Assembly (NCBI GenBank): GCA_017643365.1
Contig: JAEPNO010000004.1
Coordinates: forward strand, 141,085 to 205,084
From: Balneolaceae bacterium
GTDB lineage: Bacteria; Bacteroidota; Rhodothermia; Balneolales; Balneolaceae
Reading direction: 5' to 3'
DNA length: 64,000 bases
Positions 44,380 through 52,731 of this stretch are shown here, piece after piece (position 1 is the first letter of the stretch; every line of letters begins with the position of its first letter). The notes under the pieces were generated by a model, which ran no database searches, was not told where the DNA came from, and saw only the letters and a program-made list of their open reading frames with translations. A program made the translations under genes and the position numbers.

Positions 44380-44577
44380 CTATTTTTCCTTGTTTGATAT
44401 TATTAATTCCTTCACGTCAACGTCCAAGACTTCGGCAATCTCCATCAAGGTTTCCAAGCGTGGTTGTTGTCGATTTTGTGCATAGGCATTTACCATGTTG
44501 TAGCTTTTCCCGAGCTTCTCAGCCAACCAAGTCTGCTTGATTCCTTTCTGTTCTAACACTTCCTTAATTCTGTTCAT
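44380..44577 (-). CDS. XRE-family regulator of the restriction operon
   Basis: A 65-residue protein that is essentially one Cro/CI helix-turn-helix: KEVLEQKGIKQTWLAEKLG, YNMVNAYAQNRQQPRLETL and MEIAEVLDVDVKELI. It is first in the operon, directly abutting the nucleotidase gene. Its size and place are those of a C protein, the small regulators that delay restriction until methylation is established. C-boxes should be upstream, between 44578 and the cassette edge; I could not pick out a convincing palindrome. Confidence 0.85.
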   Translation of the reverse strand: MNRIKEVLEQKGIKQTWLAEKLGKSYNMVNAYAQNRQQPRLETLMEIAEVLDVDVKELIISNKEK

Positions 44578-44658
44578 TTCAGACGTTGTTTATTCAGCCA
44601 CTAAAATAGTCAGTTTATTTTGAATATCTCAAAAAACTGTGTATAAAATGTAAAGATT

Positions 44659-44764
44659 CTGTTCGGGTGGCGGTGGGGAAGGGCGAGCTCTTTTGCTGCG
44701 GAGGCACGGAGCAGGAAATGTGCTTGACCGTGCGGTGGGCTTTCTTTTTTAATGGGGCACAACA
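44659..44764. repeat. right edge repeat of the restriction cassette
   Basis: AGCTCTTT at 44686-44693, 23 bases, AATGTGCTTGA at 44717-44727, and GGCTTT at 44738-44743 repeat the left edge in the same orientation and with identical spacing. By eye about 38 of 58 bases agree, with no gaps. The outer end GGGGCACAACA at 44754-44764 is an exact inverted copy of the left TGTTGTGCCCC. The block is more G-rich than its surroundings. Confidence 0.75.
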
Positions 44765-44784
44765 TTAGCATAACACGTACATTG

Positions 44785-45109
44785 TTCATGTTATCCCAGT
44801 TATATCATTAAGTATTATGATTGTTATCCCATCAAATAACTTGAATAGCATGAAGAAAAGCGAATCAAGTATAAAGTACAACCATCAGTTTATTCTTTAG
44901 CGTCTTAGCTATTGAGAATTGAATTCTAAGTTTCATTCCTAATAACGAGCATAGGTTACCCATCTGTCGGGTGAATACCCGGCTGATGGAATTAACTTGA
45001 TGCTAAGAATCGGTGGTTTATCTCATTTTCCATCACCCTGCTTGTAGCGAAATGATGGGTTGGGCTCAAAACTCATCCCCACAAAAAAAGCCCACAGTTA
45101 ACGGGCTTT
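44785..45109. repeat. long direct repeat, copy 1 (left of DUF6090 gene)
   Basis: Starts TTCATGTTATCCCAGTTA and runs through a family B hairpin pair (44960-44989 and 45030-45058) to the terminator at 45087-45109. Bases 44785-45058 match 45911-46184 at equal length (274 each), and 44960-45109 match 46274-46423 at equal length (150 each), with only scattered differences. The DUF6090 gene lies between the copies. No other gene is seen from 44578 to 45141. Confidence 0.85.
45087..45109 (-). terminator. terminator after the DUF6090 gene
   Basis: AAAGCCC at 45087-45093 pairs with GGGCTTT at 45103-45109; on the minus strand it is followed by a U-rich run. It is a near copy of the terminator behind the C-terminal processing protease gene (46401-46423). 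Confidence 0.8.
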
Positions 45110-45141
45110 AGAAATCATTTATAAATAGAAGGAGCTACTAT

Positions 45142-45861
45142 TTATTCTAAATAATTTGATATTGAGTTTATACATTCCATTGTTGATATGTAAATTCTTT
45201 CATAAAATGATTTCCATCTCATCACTCTGGATTTTCTTAAAAGTAAGTAATCCTTAAAGTCTCTAGAATTTATTGTCCCCTCATAATTTAGTGGGCTTGA
45301 ATATAAGTCAAACGCCTCTGAGGTTGAATCAACTTGTACTATAAAGTGTGATTTTTGTAATGGGATTGATCTGAATTCACGAAAATCTTTGTCTTCAAAT
45401 GATAAAAGTTCCAAAAAAAATTTAGATCGATGGTAATGATTATTAATTAATTTTCTGAGTTCATCGTCAAAGGGTATATTTATATTTCCACTTTTAATTG
45501 TCTCAATAGCTTTGGTATTTTGAACTAAATAAACTCCGCCAAATAAGCTTATCATTTCTGGATTGTTTTTTAATAAGGTGGGATCATTTGTAATTTGATC
45601 TATAGATTCTTCAAATCGTTCAATTCTTCTAAATTGGGTCTGAATAAGAGTAGAATCACTTTTTAAGTCTTCAAGTACCTCAATAAGCATTTTGTGTTCA
45701 TACAACTTCGCTTTTTTATTTTCATTCCAGTTATTAATCTGAAGCGCAATGAGAATCCCGATGACAACTAAAAGAATCTCTCCTATTGCATATTTCAGAT
45801 ACTTTCCAATATTATTTTTTGAAAGCAAGTTTTGCCTAATTTTTCTGAAGAATTTTATCAT
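45142..45861 (-). CDS. DUF6090 family membrane protein
   Basis: A 239-residue protein with the standard opening of the DUF6090 family: FFRKIRQNLLSKNNIGKYL followed by a single membrane helix IGEILLVVIGILIALQI and NNWNE. The remainder is a helical, charged domain expected outside the inner membrane. Function unknown; such genes occur in many copies in Bacteroidota and often near repeats. Its A+T-rich coding sequence, and its position between long direct repeats, point to recent arrival or duplication. Confidence 0.85.
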   Translation of the reverse strand: MIKFFRKIRQNLLSKNNIGKYLKYAIGEILLVVIGILIALQINNWNENKKAKLYEHKMLIEVLEDLKSDSTLIQTQFRRIERFEESIDQITNDPTLLKNNPEMISLFGGVYLVQNTKAIETIKSGNINIPFDDELRKLINNHYHRSKFFLELLSFEDKDFREFRSIPLQKSHFIVQVDSTSEAFDLYSSPLNYEGTINSRDFKDYLLLRKSRVMRWKSFYERIYISTMECINSISNYLE

Positions 45862-45910
45862 TGGTTGGCGGTTTGTTATAAAGAATCACAACATAGGTAA
45901 ACTCACACAA

Positions 45911-46372
45911 TTCATGTTATCCCAGTTACATCATTAAGTATTATGATTGTTATCCCATCAAATAATTGGAATAGCATGAATAAAAGCGAATCGAGAGTAA
46001 AGTACAACCATCAGTTTATTCTTTAGCGTTTTAGCGATTGGGAAATGATTACTTAGTTTCATCCCTATTAACTCGAAAAAGCAATCCATCTGTCGGGTGA
46101 ATACCCGGCTGATGGAATTAACTTGAAGCAAAAAGTGGACGGTTTATCTCATTTTCCATCACCCCGCTTTCAGCGAAATGATGGGGAGAAATCACTGAAA
46201 GGCTTAAAAAGTAACTGGCATTCATTGTAAACCTACGGAGCAGAGTTTGAAAACAAGTTTATCTGAAAGCTATCCATCTGTCGGGTGAATACCCGGCTGA
46301 TGGAATTAACTTGATGCTAAGAATCGGTGGTTTATCTCATTTTCCATCACCCCGCTTTCAGCGAAATGATGG
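45911..46372. repeat. long direct repeat, copy 2, with two family B pairs
   Basis: 45911-46184 repeats 44785-45058 including one hairpin pair (46086-46115 and 46156-46184). After an 89-base spacer a second hairpin pair follows (46274-46303 and 46344-46372), which continues colinearly into the terminator like copy 1. So copy 2 carries one extra hairpin pair. The gap from 45862 to 46450 contains no gene. Confidence 0.85.
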
Positions 46373-46400
46373 GTTGGGCTCAAAACTCATCCCCACAAAA

Positions 46401-46423
46401 AAAGCCCGCAGTTAACGGGCTTT
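46401..46423 (-). terminator. terminator after the processing protease gene
   Basis: AAAGCCCG at 46401-46408 pairs with CGGGCTTT at 46416-46423; on the minus strand a U-rich run follows. It stands 28 bases after the protease stop codon. Confidence 0.85.
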
Positions 46424-46450
46424 AGAAATCTTTATAAATAAAGCGTTCTC

Positions 46451-48385
46451 TTATTTCCCACCATCAGGATCGAGGTTGGAAATGTCGTCCAACGATGCCT
46501 GACCTTTTGCCAAGGCTTCTAATCGTCCGTAGGCATCCCAAAGGGTCATCGATTCTTTTAGCGTGGTATCGAAATAGTCGTTTACAACCGGATAGAAATA
46601 CTGCATACCCCAAATTTGGCGTGCAATTTCGGCTTTCATTCTGCCTTCAGCCATCCATTGTACTTCCTCGAAATAGCCTTGAGGCACAAAAAGCGAATCA
46701 TTTTCGAATTTTGGTGAGTTTACGTCATCCGTAACAATAAATCCTTCTTCAACCATACGTGTTTTGAAGTCACTGATTTCCTCAGCCGACCATTCGAAGT
46801 CTTTGCGGAAGCTTTCAAAATCGTTTTCCCACTTTGCACGGAATTCGTCACCGTTTTTGTCGAGATAATCGCGTACAAAATCGAAAGAAACTCTCTTACG
46901 AATCGCGAAATTAATCATATATCCAGATCGCGAAGTATCTTGTTGGATTATGTAATCAGGAACGATTCCACCACCGCCATACACGGTGCGACCGGCATCG
47001 GTTTTGTATTGCAACGAATCAGGAATCTGATCCACAAACTCTACAGCGTCGTTCATCGCATTATCGTTACGTTGATAAATCTCGTAGGCGTACTCTTCGC
47101 CACCGCCTTCAGTAAATTGTTTCTGAATCACACGACCGGATGGCGTCATGTATCGAGAAATAGTCACACGAACCATGCTCTTGTCGATCAATTCATATTG
47201 CTGTTGTACTAAGCCTTTGCCAAAAGTACGGCGACCAACAATCAGCGCTCGGTCATGATCTTGAAGTGCACCCGATACAATTTCACTGGCAGATGCAGCG
47301 CCTTCATCCACAAGCACGATTACCGGCTTGTCTTTGAAGATTCCGTCCTTACGTGAATAATATTCTTGGGTAAATCGATTGTGTCGACTTTCGGTAGCCA
47401 CCAATTCGGTTCCTCTTGGGAAGAACTCTTCGGCAATGGCTACAGCTTGACCTAAATATCCACCCGGATTACCACGTAGATCGAGCACCAATCGCTCCAT
47501 TCCTTTAGGCTTCAAACCTGCCATCGCTTGCATAAACTCGTCGTGTGTGGTGGCAGCAAAACGATTTATTTTAATGTATCCGGTTTCATCGTCGAGCATG
47601 TACGCGGCATCAACAGTGTACAATGGGATGTCATCGCGAGTAATGGTGAATTTAAGAGGATTCTTAACACCCGGACGTTTTATAGTTACACGAACTTTAG
47701 ATCCTTTTTCACCACGAAGTCGGCTAACCACTTGTTCGTTGTCGAATCCAACTGCGGATGAATCTTCAATTTCAATAATTCGATCACCGGATTGAATCCC
47801 AAGTTGATCGCTCGGCCCACCGGCAATAGCGGTTACCACCGTAATGGTATCTTGAATTACATTAAACTGAACTCCGATTCCCTGAAATTTTCCGGCAAAA
47901 TTCTCTTGGTCAACTTCACTTTCTTTAGCTTCGATAAATACCGAATGAGGATCGAGGGTAGAGAACAAACCACGGATGGCCACTTCGGTCAATCGTTTCA
48001 TATCCTCATCAGGGCTGTTATTAGCCACGTATAAATAGGCCGATTCGAAATTCTCGTAGGCATCGCGGATCGAACTTACATCCAATCCCGGAAAAGTTGT
48101 GTCGATGGGAGTGCCGTCGATTTGAAGGGTTGAGTCTTCAATTGCGTTCACCATATAGCGGATGCTGGCGCGGTACATCATGTCTACATCGGGGTATCCA
48201 AAGTAGTTTTGCACGATGCTACGTTGTGCTTGCACGTATTTGGTAAGGTTGGTGGTGTCGTCATTTTCGGATTTGACGACTTGGTCAACACCGGTAAAAC
48301 TCAGAAAAAATAATACAATGGAAATGATTGCGCTCGGAATCAGGAATCTCTTAATAGTCATTTGAAATCGTGTTATTGCTGTCAT
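46451..48385 (-). CDS. C-terminal processing peptidase (S41), CtpA-like
   Basis: A 644-residue tail-specific protease. An N-terminal membrane anchor or signal (LIPSAIISIVLFFLSFTGV) is followed by a PDZ domain near residues 170-260 (GIGVQFNVIQDTITVVTAI, IQSGDRIIEI). The S41 catalytic domain has the Ser in DEGAASASEIVSGALQD and the Lys in RTFGKGLVQQQ, the Ser/Lys dyad. Residues about 480-644 form an extra C-terminal domain seen in longer Bacteroidota members. It trims periplasmic proteins. An AGGTAG sequence just upstream supports the ATG at 48385 over that at 48361. Confidence 0.9.
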   Translation of the reverse strand: MTAITRFQMTIKRFLIPSAIISIVLFFLSFTGVDQVVKSENDDTTNLTKYVQAQRSIVQNYFGYPDVDMMYRASIRYMVNAIEDSTLQIDGTPIDTTFPGLDVSSIRDAYENFESAYLYVANNSPDEDMKRLTEVAIRGLFSTLDPHSVFIEAKESEVDQENFAGKFQGIGVQFNVIQDTITVVTAIAGGPSDQLGIQSGDRIIEIEDSSAVGFDNEQVVSRLRGEKGSKVRVTIKRPGVKNPLKFTITRDDIPLYTVDAAYMLDDETGYIKINRFAATTHDEFMQAMAGLKPKGMERLVLDLRGNPGGYLGQAVAIAEEFFPRGTELVATESRHNRFTQEYYSRKDGIFKDKPVIVLVDEGAASASEIVSGALQDHDRALIVGRRTFGKGLVQQQYELIDKSMVRVTISRYMTPSGRVIQKQFTEGGGEEYAYEIYQRNDNAMNDAVEFVDQIPDSLQYKTDAGRTVYGGGGIVPDYIIQQDTSRSGYMINFAIRKRVSFDFVRDYLDKNGDEFRAKWENDFESFRKDFEWSAEEISDFKTRMVEEGFIVTDDVNSPKFENDSLFVPQGYFEEVQWMAEGRMKAEIARQIWGMQYFYPVVNDYFDTTLKESMTLWDAYGRLEALAKGQASLDDISNLDPDGGK

Positions 48386-48457
48386 AAATACTACCTAAAT
48401 ACGCGAAGTTTAGTTCATCGGTTTCCATTGTAATAAAACTACATCATCAAATCCACA

Positions 48458-49849
48458 TTAAAGGATGTAATGACTCAAGTCTTTGTCTTTTACTAAGCCA
48501 TCTAATTGTTTTTCGACGTAAGCCTTATCAATATTAATCTCTCCGCTATTTATGTCATCAGGCACAGCAAAGAGAAGCTCGTCAAACAACGACGACATAA
48601 TGGTGTGTAGTCTGCGAGCTCCGATATTTTCTACTTGCGAGTTAACCAATGCGGCGATTCGGGCGAGTTCATTAACGGCGTCATCCGTAAAATTGATGGT
48701 TACACCCTCGGCGGCCAGCATGGCGATGTACTGCTTGGTCAACGCATTTTTTGGTTTTGATAAAATCTCTATAAAGTCGCTTTCGGTAAGCGAATTCAAT
48801 TCTACTCTAATCGGGAAACGGCCTTGAAGTTCCGGAATCAAATCTGATGGCTTCGATACATGAAAAGCGCCCGAACCGATAAACAAAATGTGATCAGTTT
48901 TTACGATGCCGTGCTTGGTATTCACGGTGCTTCCTTCCACAATGGGGAGTAAATCACGCTGCACACCTTGTCGACTCACATCAGGACCGCTTTTTCCGGC
49001 TCCTGTGGATGGCTCCGCAATTTTGTCAATCTCATCGATAAACACGATCCCTTGCTTTTGTACACGCTCAAGCGCTTCTTGCACTGCGGATTCGTGGTCG
49101 ATCAGTTTTTCGGATTCTTCATCCAATAAAATCTCACGAGCTTCAGAAATAGGTATTTTTCGCTTCGACTTCTTGTTTTTACCTAATCCGCCCAACATAT
49201 CTTGCAAGTTCACGCCCATTTCTTCCATGCCGCCCGGACCAAAAACTTGCATCATTGGTGCTTTCGAGCTTTTTACTTCGATCTCGATTTTTCGATCGTC
49301 AAGCTCGCCATTTTTCAATTTCTCGCGGAAACGTTCTCGGGTACGTTCGTTCAGTTCTTCATCCGAGGCATTGTTTACGTTAAAGCCAACAGCATCTTTT
49401 TGGGGATTGGTAGCCGATTTACGAACAGGAGGGATGAGGATATCCAAAATGCGTTCTTCCACCATTTCGGCGGCTTTTTCCTGTACGCGTTCCTGCATTT
49501 CGTCTTTTACCATATTCAACGCGTAATCGGTCAAGTCTCGAATCATCGATTCCACATCTCGACCTACATATCCAACTTCGGTAAATTTGGAGGCTTCAAC
49601 TTTTACAAATGGGGCTCCTGCTAATTTCGATAATCGACGAGCGATTTCGGTTTTACCTACACCGGTTGGTCCAATCAACAGGATGTTATTGGGTACAATT
49701 TCTTCTCTGATTTCTTCATCGGCATTCATTCGGCGCCAGCGGTTTCTCAACGCAATGGCTACCGATCTCTTGGCTTCTTTCTGCCCGATGATATATTTGT
49801 CAAGCTCTCTTACAACTTGCTGGGGAGTCAAATTCTTTGCTTCAATCAT
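48458..49849 (-). CDS. hslU: HslU ATPase of the HslUV protease
   Basis: A 463-residue AAA+ unfoldase. The N-terminal VRELDKYIIGQKEAKRSVA, Walker A IGPTGVGKTEIAR, the pore loop and box FTEVGYVGRDVESMIRDL, Walker B IVFIDEIDKIA and SRQGVQRDLLPIVEG are all canonical. It ends KDKDLSHYIL, close to the conserved tail that docks into HslV. The I domain (residues about 110-240) is of normal size. It begins one base after the hslV stop, so the subunits are made from one message. Confidence 0.95.
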   Translation of the reverse strand: MIEAKNLTPQQVVRELDKYIIGQKEAKRSVAIALRNRWRRMNADEEIREEIVPNNILLIGPTGVGKTEIARRLSKLAGAPFVKVEASKFTEVGYVGRDVESMIRDLTDYALNMVKDEMQERVQEKAAEMVEERILDILIPPVRKSATNPQKDAVGFNVNNASDEELNERTRERFREKLKNGELDDRKIEIEVKSSKAPMMQVFGPGGMEEMGVNLQDMLGGLGKNKKSKRKIPISEAREILLDEESEKLIDHESAVQEALERVQKQGIVFIDEIDKIAEPSTGAGKSGPDVSRQGVQRDLLPIVEGSTVNTKHGIVKTDHILFIGSGAFHVSKPSDLIPELQGRFPIRVELNSLTESDFIEILSKPKNALTKQYIAMLAAEGVTINFTDDAVNELARIAALVNSQVENIGARRLHTIMSSLFDELLFAVPDDINSGEINIDKAYVEKQLDGLVKDKDLSHYIL

Positions 49850-49850
49850 G

Positions 49851-50396
49851 TTATTTAATCTCTAGTAACGTTCGGTTATGATTGGAATAAATGTCGATGT
49901 CGGCGGCAATGCGCAATGCTTCAGATACAATATCAACCGCTTTCATTTCAGGAGCGTGTTTTACCATCGCTCTGGCAGCTGCTAAGGCATAACTGCCACC
50001 ACTTCCGATGGTAACAATATCATCGTCGGGTTCAATTACATCGCCCTGTCCGGAAATCACGAGGGCATATTCCTGATCCATCACAACCAGAAGAGCTTCC
50101 AGTTTCTGTAGATATTTGTCTTTTCGCCAGTCTTTGGCCAGTTCAACAGCGGCACGCTGCATGTTGCCGTTATATTCGTTCAGTTTCTCTTCGTAGCGCT
50201 CGAATAGGGTAAAAGCATCGGCGGTGGAGCCGGCAAAGCCTGCCAGCACTTTTCCGCCGTGTAATTTTCGAACTTTTTTAACGGTGCTCTTCATCACAGT
50301 TTTGTCTAGCGTAGCTTGACCGTCGCTACCAATTGCTGCTTCGCCGTTGTGAATAATGCCAACAACGGTAGTGGCATGTAAATTAAATACACTCAT
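49851..50396 (-). CDS. hslV: HslV peptidase of the HslUV protease
   Basis: A 181-residue proteasome-like threonine peptidase. [12 protein letters not shown] contains the active-site Thr exposed after processing; [32 protein letters not shown] (here quoted in part) and [14 protein letters not shown] are family strings. The start at 50396 ([10 protein letters not shown]) is preferred over an in-frame GTG at 50414, because it leaves a short propeptide as in relatives; AGGTG lies about 13 bases upstream. Partner of HslU in heat-stress proteolysis. Confidence 0.93.
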   Translation of the reverse strand: MSVFNLHATTVVGIIHNGEAAIGSDGQATLDKTVMKSTVKKVRKLHGGKVLAGFAGSTADAFTLFERYEEKLNEYNGNMQRAAVELAKDWRKDKYLQKLEALLVVMDQEYALVISGQGDVIEPDDDIVTIGSGGSYALAAARAMVKHAPEMKAVDIVSEALRIAADIDIYSNHNRTLLEIK

Positions 50397-50443
50397 AATT
50401 TTTTTTGGTTTCACCTAAATGGGCAAATACCACGCCAACCTGT

Positions 50444-52219
50444 CTAGTTGGCGTTTCTCTGGGTATTTCTATTTCCACGTCCGCCATTATTCGACGAGCC
50501 ACCACCACTGTTATTTCGTGAACTGCCAGAATTTCTTGAATTCCCGCTATTACGTCGTTGTGGTTTTTTGGTGATATCCAGATTACTACGATCGTGTTGC
50601 CCGCTGTTAATCTCTTCGAGTTCCTGTCTATTTAGCAGATCATCGATAGAAGCCCCGCTTATTACGGCATCCGTAATATTTATATCCGATCCGGCAAGTG
50701 TAGCATGGAACTCATTAAGGGATGTCTTTTCATCTGCAATAATGGCGATTTTCATCCCGTATTTGGTCATCCATTTCCAGCGGCGACTAAACAGGCCTTT
50801 GGTTAGATAAGATTTGAGATAAGGATTCACATATAAATCCAAAGCGCGATATTTAGTGCTGTGCTTAAATTTGCTGATCCAACTTTCGATGTCGGTGATA
50901 ATAGTGTTTTGGCTAACCACGCTACCTGATCCGCCACACATTGGGCACACTTTTGAAACGGAATTCACAACGCTCGGACGAATTCTCTGGCGGGTGATTT
51001 GAACCAAACCGAAATCACTCATTCCAATGAGGTTCGTTTTAGCAGGATCCTTTCGGAATTCCTTTTTCATCTCGTCGTAAATCTTCTTCCGGTTCTTATC
51101 ATCCTTCAGATCGATAAAATCAACCACAATGATTCCACCGATGTCGCGCAAACGAAGTTGTTTTGCGATTTCGCGAGCTGCTTCTAAATTCGTTTTCAGC
51201 GAGTTGTCTTCTTGTCGCTCTTTGGCTGCGTACGGACCAGAGTTCACATCAACAACATACATTGCTTCGGTTTGCTCAAAAATCAAATATCCACCCATTT
51301 TCAGGCGTACGCGTGGGGAGAAGATGGAGTTTACATCTTCCGAAATCTTCATGAAATCGAAGATATGCTGCTTGCGATTATACAGCTCTACATTGGGCAC
51401 CATGTGTGGCGCAATCTGGCTCACATAGCTTTTAATCTGCCGATACATTTTGGGATCGTCGATGAGTACTCGGTCGTAATTTTTAGCAAACAAATCACGA
51501 ATCAAGCTTTCCGTCATATCCAGATCTTTGTACAACAAAGATGGGGGTTTCGCGGCATCAACGCGATCAACAATTGTTTCCCATTTTTTCAATACGGTAC
51601 GTAAATCGTCTTCGATCGCCTGTGTATCTTGATTTTGTGCCACTGTTCGAACGATCACTCCGAAACCATCCGGTAGCATTTTACTTAAAATGCTTTTTAA
51701 ACGTCTACGCTCTTTGTAATTACTAATGCGTTTCGAAACGGCGATATAATCTCCCATCGGGATCAACACCAAAAAGCGGCCTGCAATGGTGATATCGGTA
51801 GAAACACGAGGACCTTTCGAGCCAATCGGTTCTTTAACGATTTGAACCAACAACTTTTGACCATTCTTAAGCACTTTGCCGGCAAGCAACTGCTTCTGAA
51901 CATTGGTCATGTTTTCTTTGTTGTTGATTTCCTTATCCAATGAAGAAGGAATGGCATTTTTGCCATTCAACATACGGATGTAATTGTCTAAGTGGTCACC
52001 GGCATCGGAAAAGTGGAGAAACGCATCTTTTGGCGTCCCCATATCGATAAAAGCGGCGCGGATGCCGCTCATTACTTTATGAACCCGAGCTACATAAATG
52101 TTGCCAACGGTTCGCTGATTTTCTTCTGATTCTATGAAGAGTTGCGCTAATTCTCCTTGTTCGATCAGCGCAATTCGGGTCTGATTTCCCGAAGAGTGTA
52201 TGATAATTTGATTTTTCAT
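50444..52219 (-). CDS. rng: ribonuclease G/E family endoribonuclease
   Basis: A 591-residue RNase E/G. The S1 domain with NIYVARVHKVMSGIRAAFID lies near residue 42. The catalytic DNase I-like domain has VDVNSGPYA and VDFIDLKD, with Asp residues for Mg2+. The zinc-link CPMCGGSG near residue 423 allows dimer-of-dimers assembly. The tail (last about 45 residues) is a basic, Asn/Ser/Gly/Arg-rich disordered stretch (RNSGNSRNSGSSRNN), probably RNA-binding, and there is no RNase E-type scaffold. It processes rRNA and mRNA 5' ends. It precedes hslV by 47 bases on the same strand. Confidence 0.93.
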   Translation of the reverse strand: MKNQIIIHSSGNQTRIALIEQGELAQLFIESEENQRTVGNIYVARVHKVMSGIRAAFIDMGTPKDAFLHFSDAGDHLDNYIRMLNGKNAIPSSLDKEINNKENMTNVQKQLLAGKVLKNGQKLLVQIVKEPIGSKGPRVSTDITIAGRFLVLIPMGDYIAVSKRISNYKERRRLKSILSKMLPDGFGVIVRTVAQNQDTQAIEDDLRTVLKKWETIVDRVDAAKPPSLLYKDLDMTESLIRDLFAKNYDRVLIDDPKMYRQIKSYVSQIAPHMVPNVELYNRKQHIFDFMKISEDVNSIFSPRVRLKMGGYLIFEQTEAMYVVDVNSGPYAAKERQEDNSLKTNLEAAREIAKQLRLRDIGGIIVVDFIDLKDDKNRKKIYDEMKKEFRKDPAKTNLIGMSDFGLVQITRQRIRPSVVNSVSKVCPMCGGSGSVVSQNTIITDIESWISKFKHSTKYRALDLYVNPYLKSYLTKGLFSRRWKWMTKYGMKIAIIADEKTSLNEFHATLAGSDINITDAVISGASIDDLLNRQELEEINSGQHDRSNLDITKKPQRRNSGNSRNSGSSRNNSGGGSSNNGGRGNRNTQRNAN

Positions 52220-52731
52220 CTGGATAAACTTTTTGTCGGCACGTTTTCCCGGTCACAACCAGCCATCTTCTTATTTTTTTAATGGTACCTGTTACTTTCC
52301 ACACATCATTAGTTAGGAATTGTGGAAGTAGTTGTGCGTCTCCGGCTTCTTTTTTGCCAGTTAATTCTTTAAAAATTGGTGAGGATTCCTGAGTGGAATC
52401 AGTAGTTAGCGTTTGCTTAAAAACGATAATTAGTAATGAGCAAAAGCCAATTAATTCGGTACAGTGATCGCTTATTTCATCTGCAAACAGCGAAACTGAG
52501 AATTTTCTTTGATATGTATTTTGTGCGTAAAGCAATACTTATAATGCGATATAAAAAACTCTTGTCTGTGATTTTTATCACTTATTAATATAGGGGGAGA
52601 ATAGCTCGAATGAAATACGAATATTGAGGAGGAGTTAGAATTTAAGAATTAAGAATTGAGAATTAGTGCTCGAATACTTCTAATTCTTAATCTCACAATG
52701 TTGTGTCATTAAATTCCTAACTCAGGCTAAC
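52220..52731. other. 0.5 kb region between murA and the RNase G/E gene
   Basis: An open frame extends through the right part on the minus strand but its last third runs inside rng in another frame, and its product matches nothing, so it is not called. The region probably holds a long rng leader and promoter. Next to murA an AT-rich stem pairs GAATTAG (52660-52666) with CTAATTC (52680-52686), with further AAGAATT/AATTCTT complementarity outside, which may end the murA transcript. Nothing else is seen. Confidence 0.4.

Noticed and set aside
39129-44577. Type I restriction system or BREX/DISARM
   Set aside because: There is no specificity subunit, phosphatase or PglX; Mod is beta-class with Res of the Type III build.
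39022-44764. Classical integron attC sites at the cassette edges
   Set aside because: The edges do not contain RYYYAAC/GTTRRRY cores (GTTGTGC breaks the purine rule) and no integrase gene is in the window; only the general logic is similar.
52077-52535. 152-residue frame upstream of rng
   Set aside because: Its last part lies inside rng out of frame, and the product has no recognisable pattern; it is kept only as non-coding leader.
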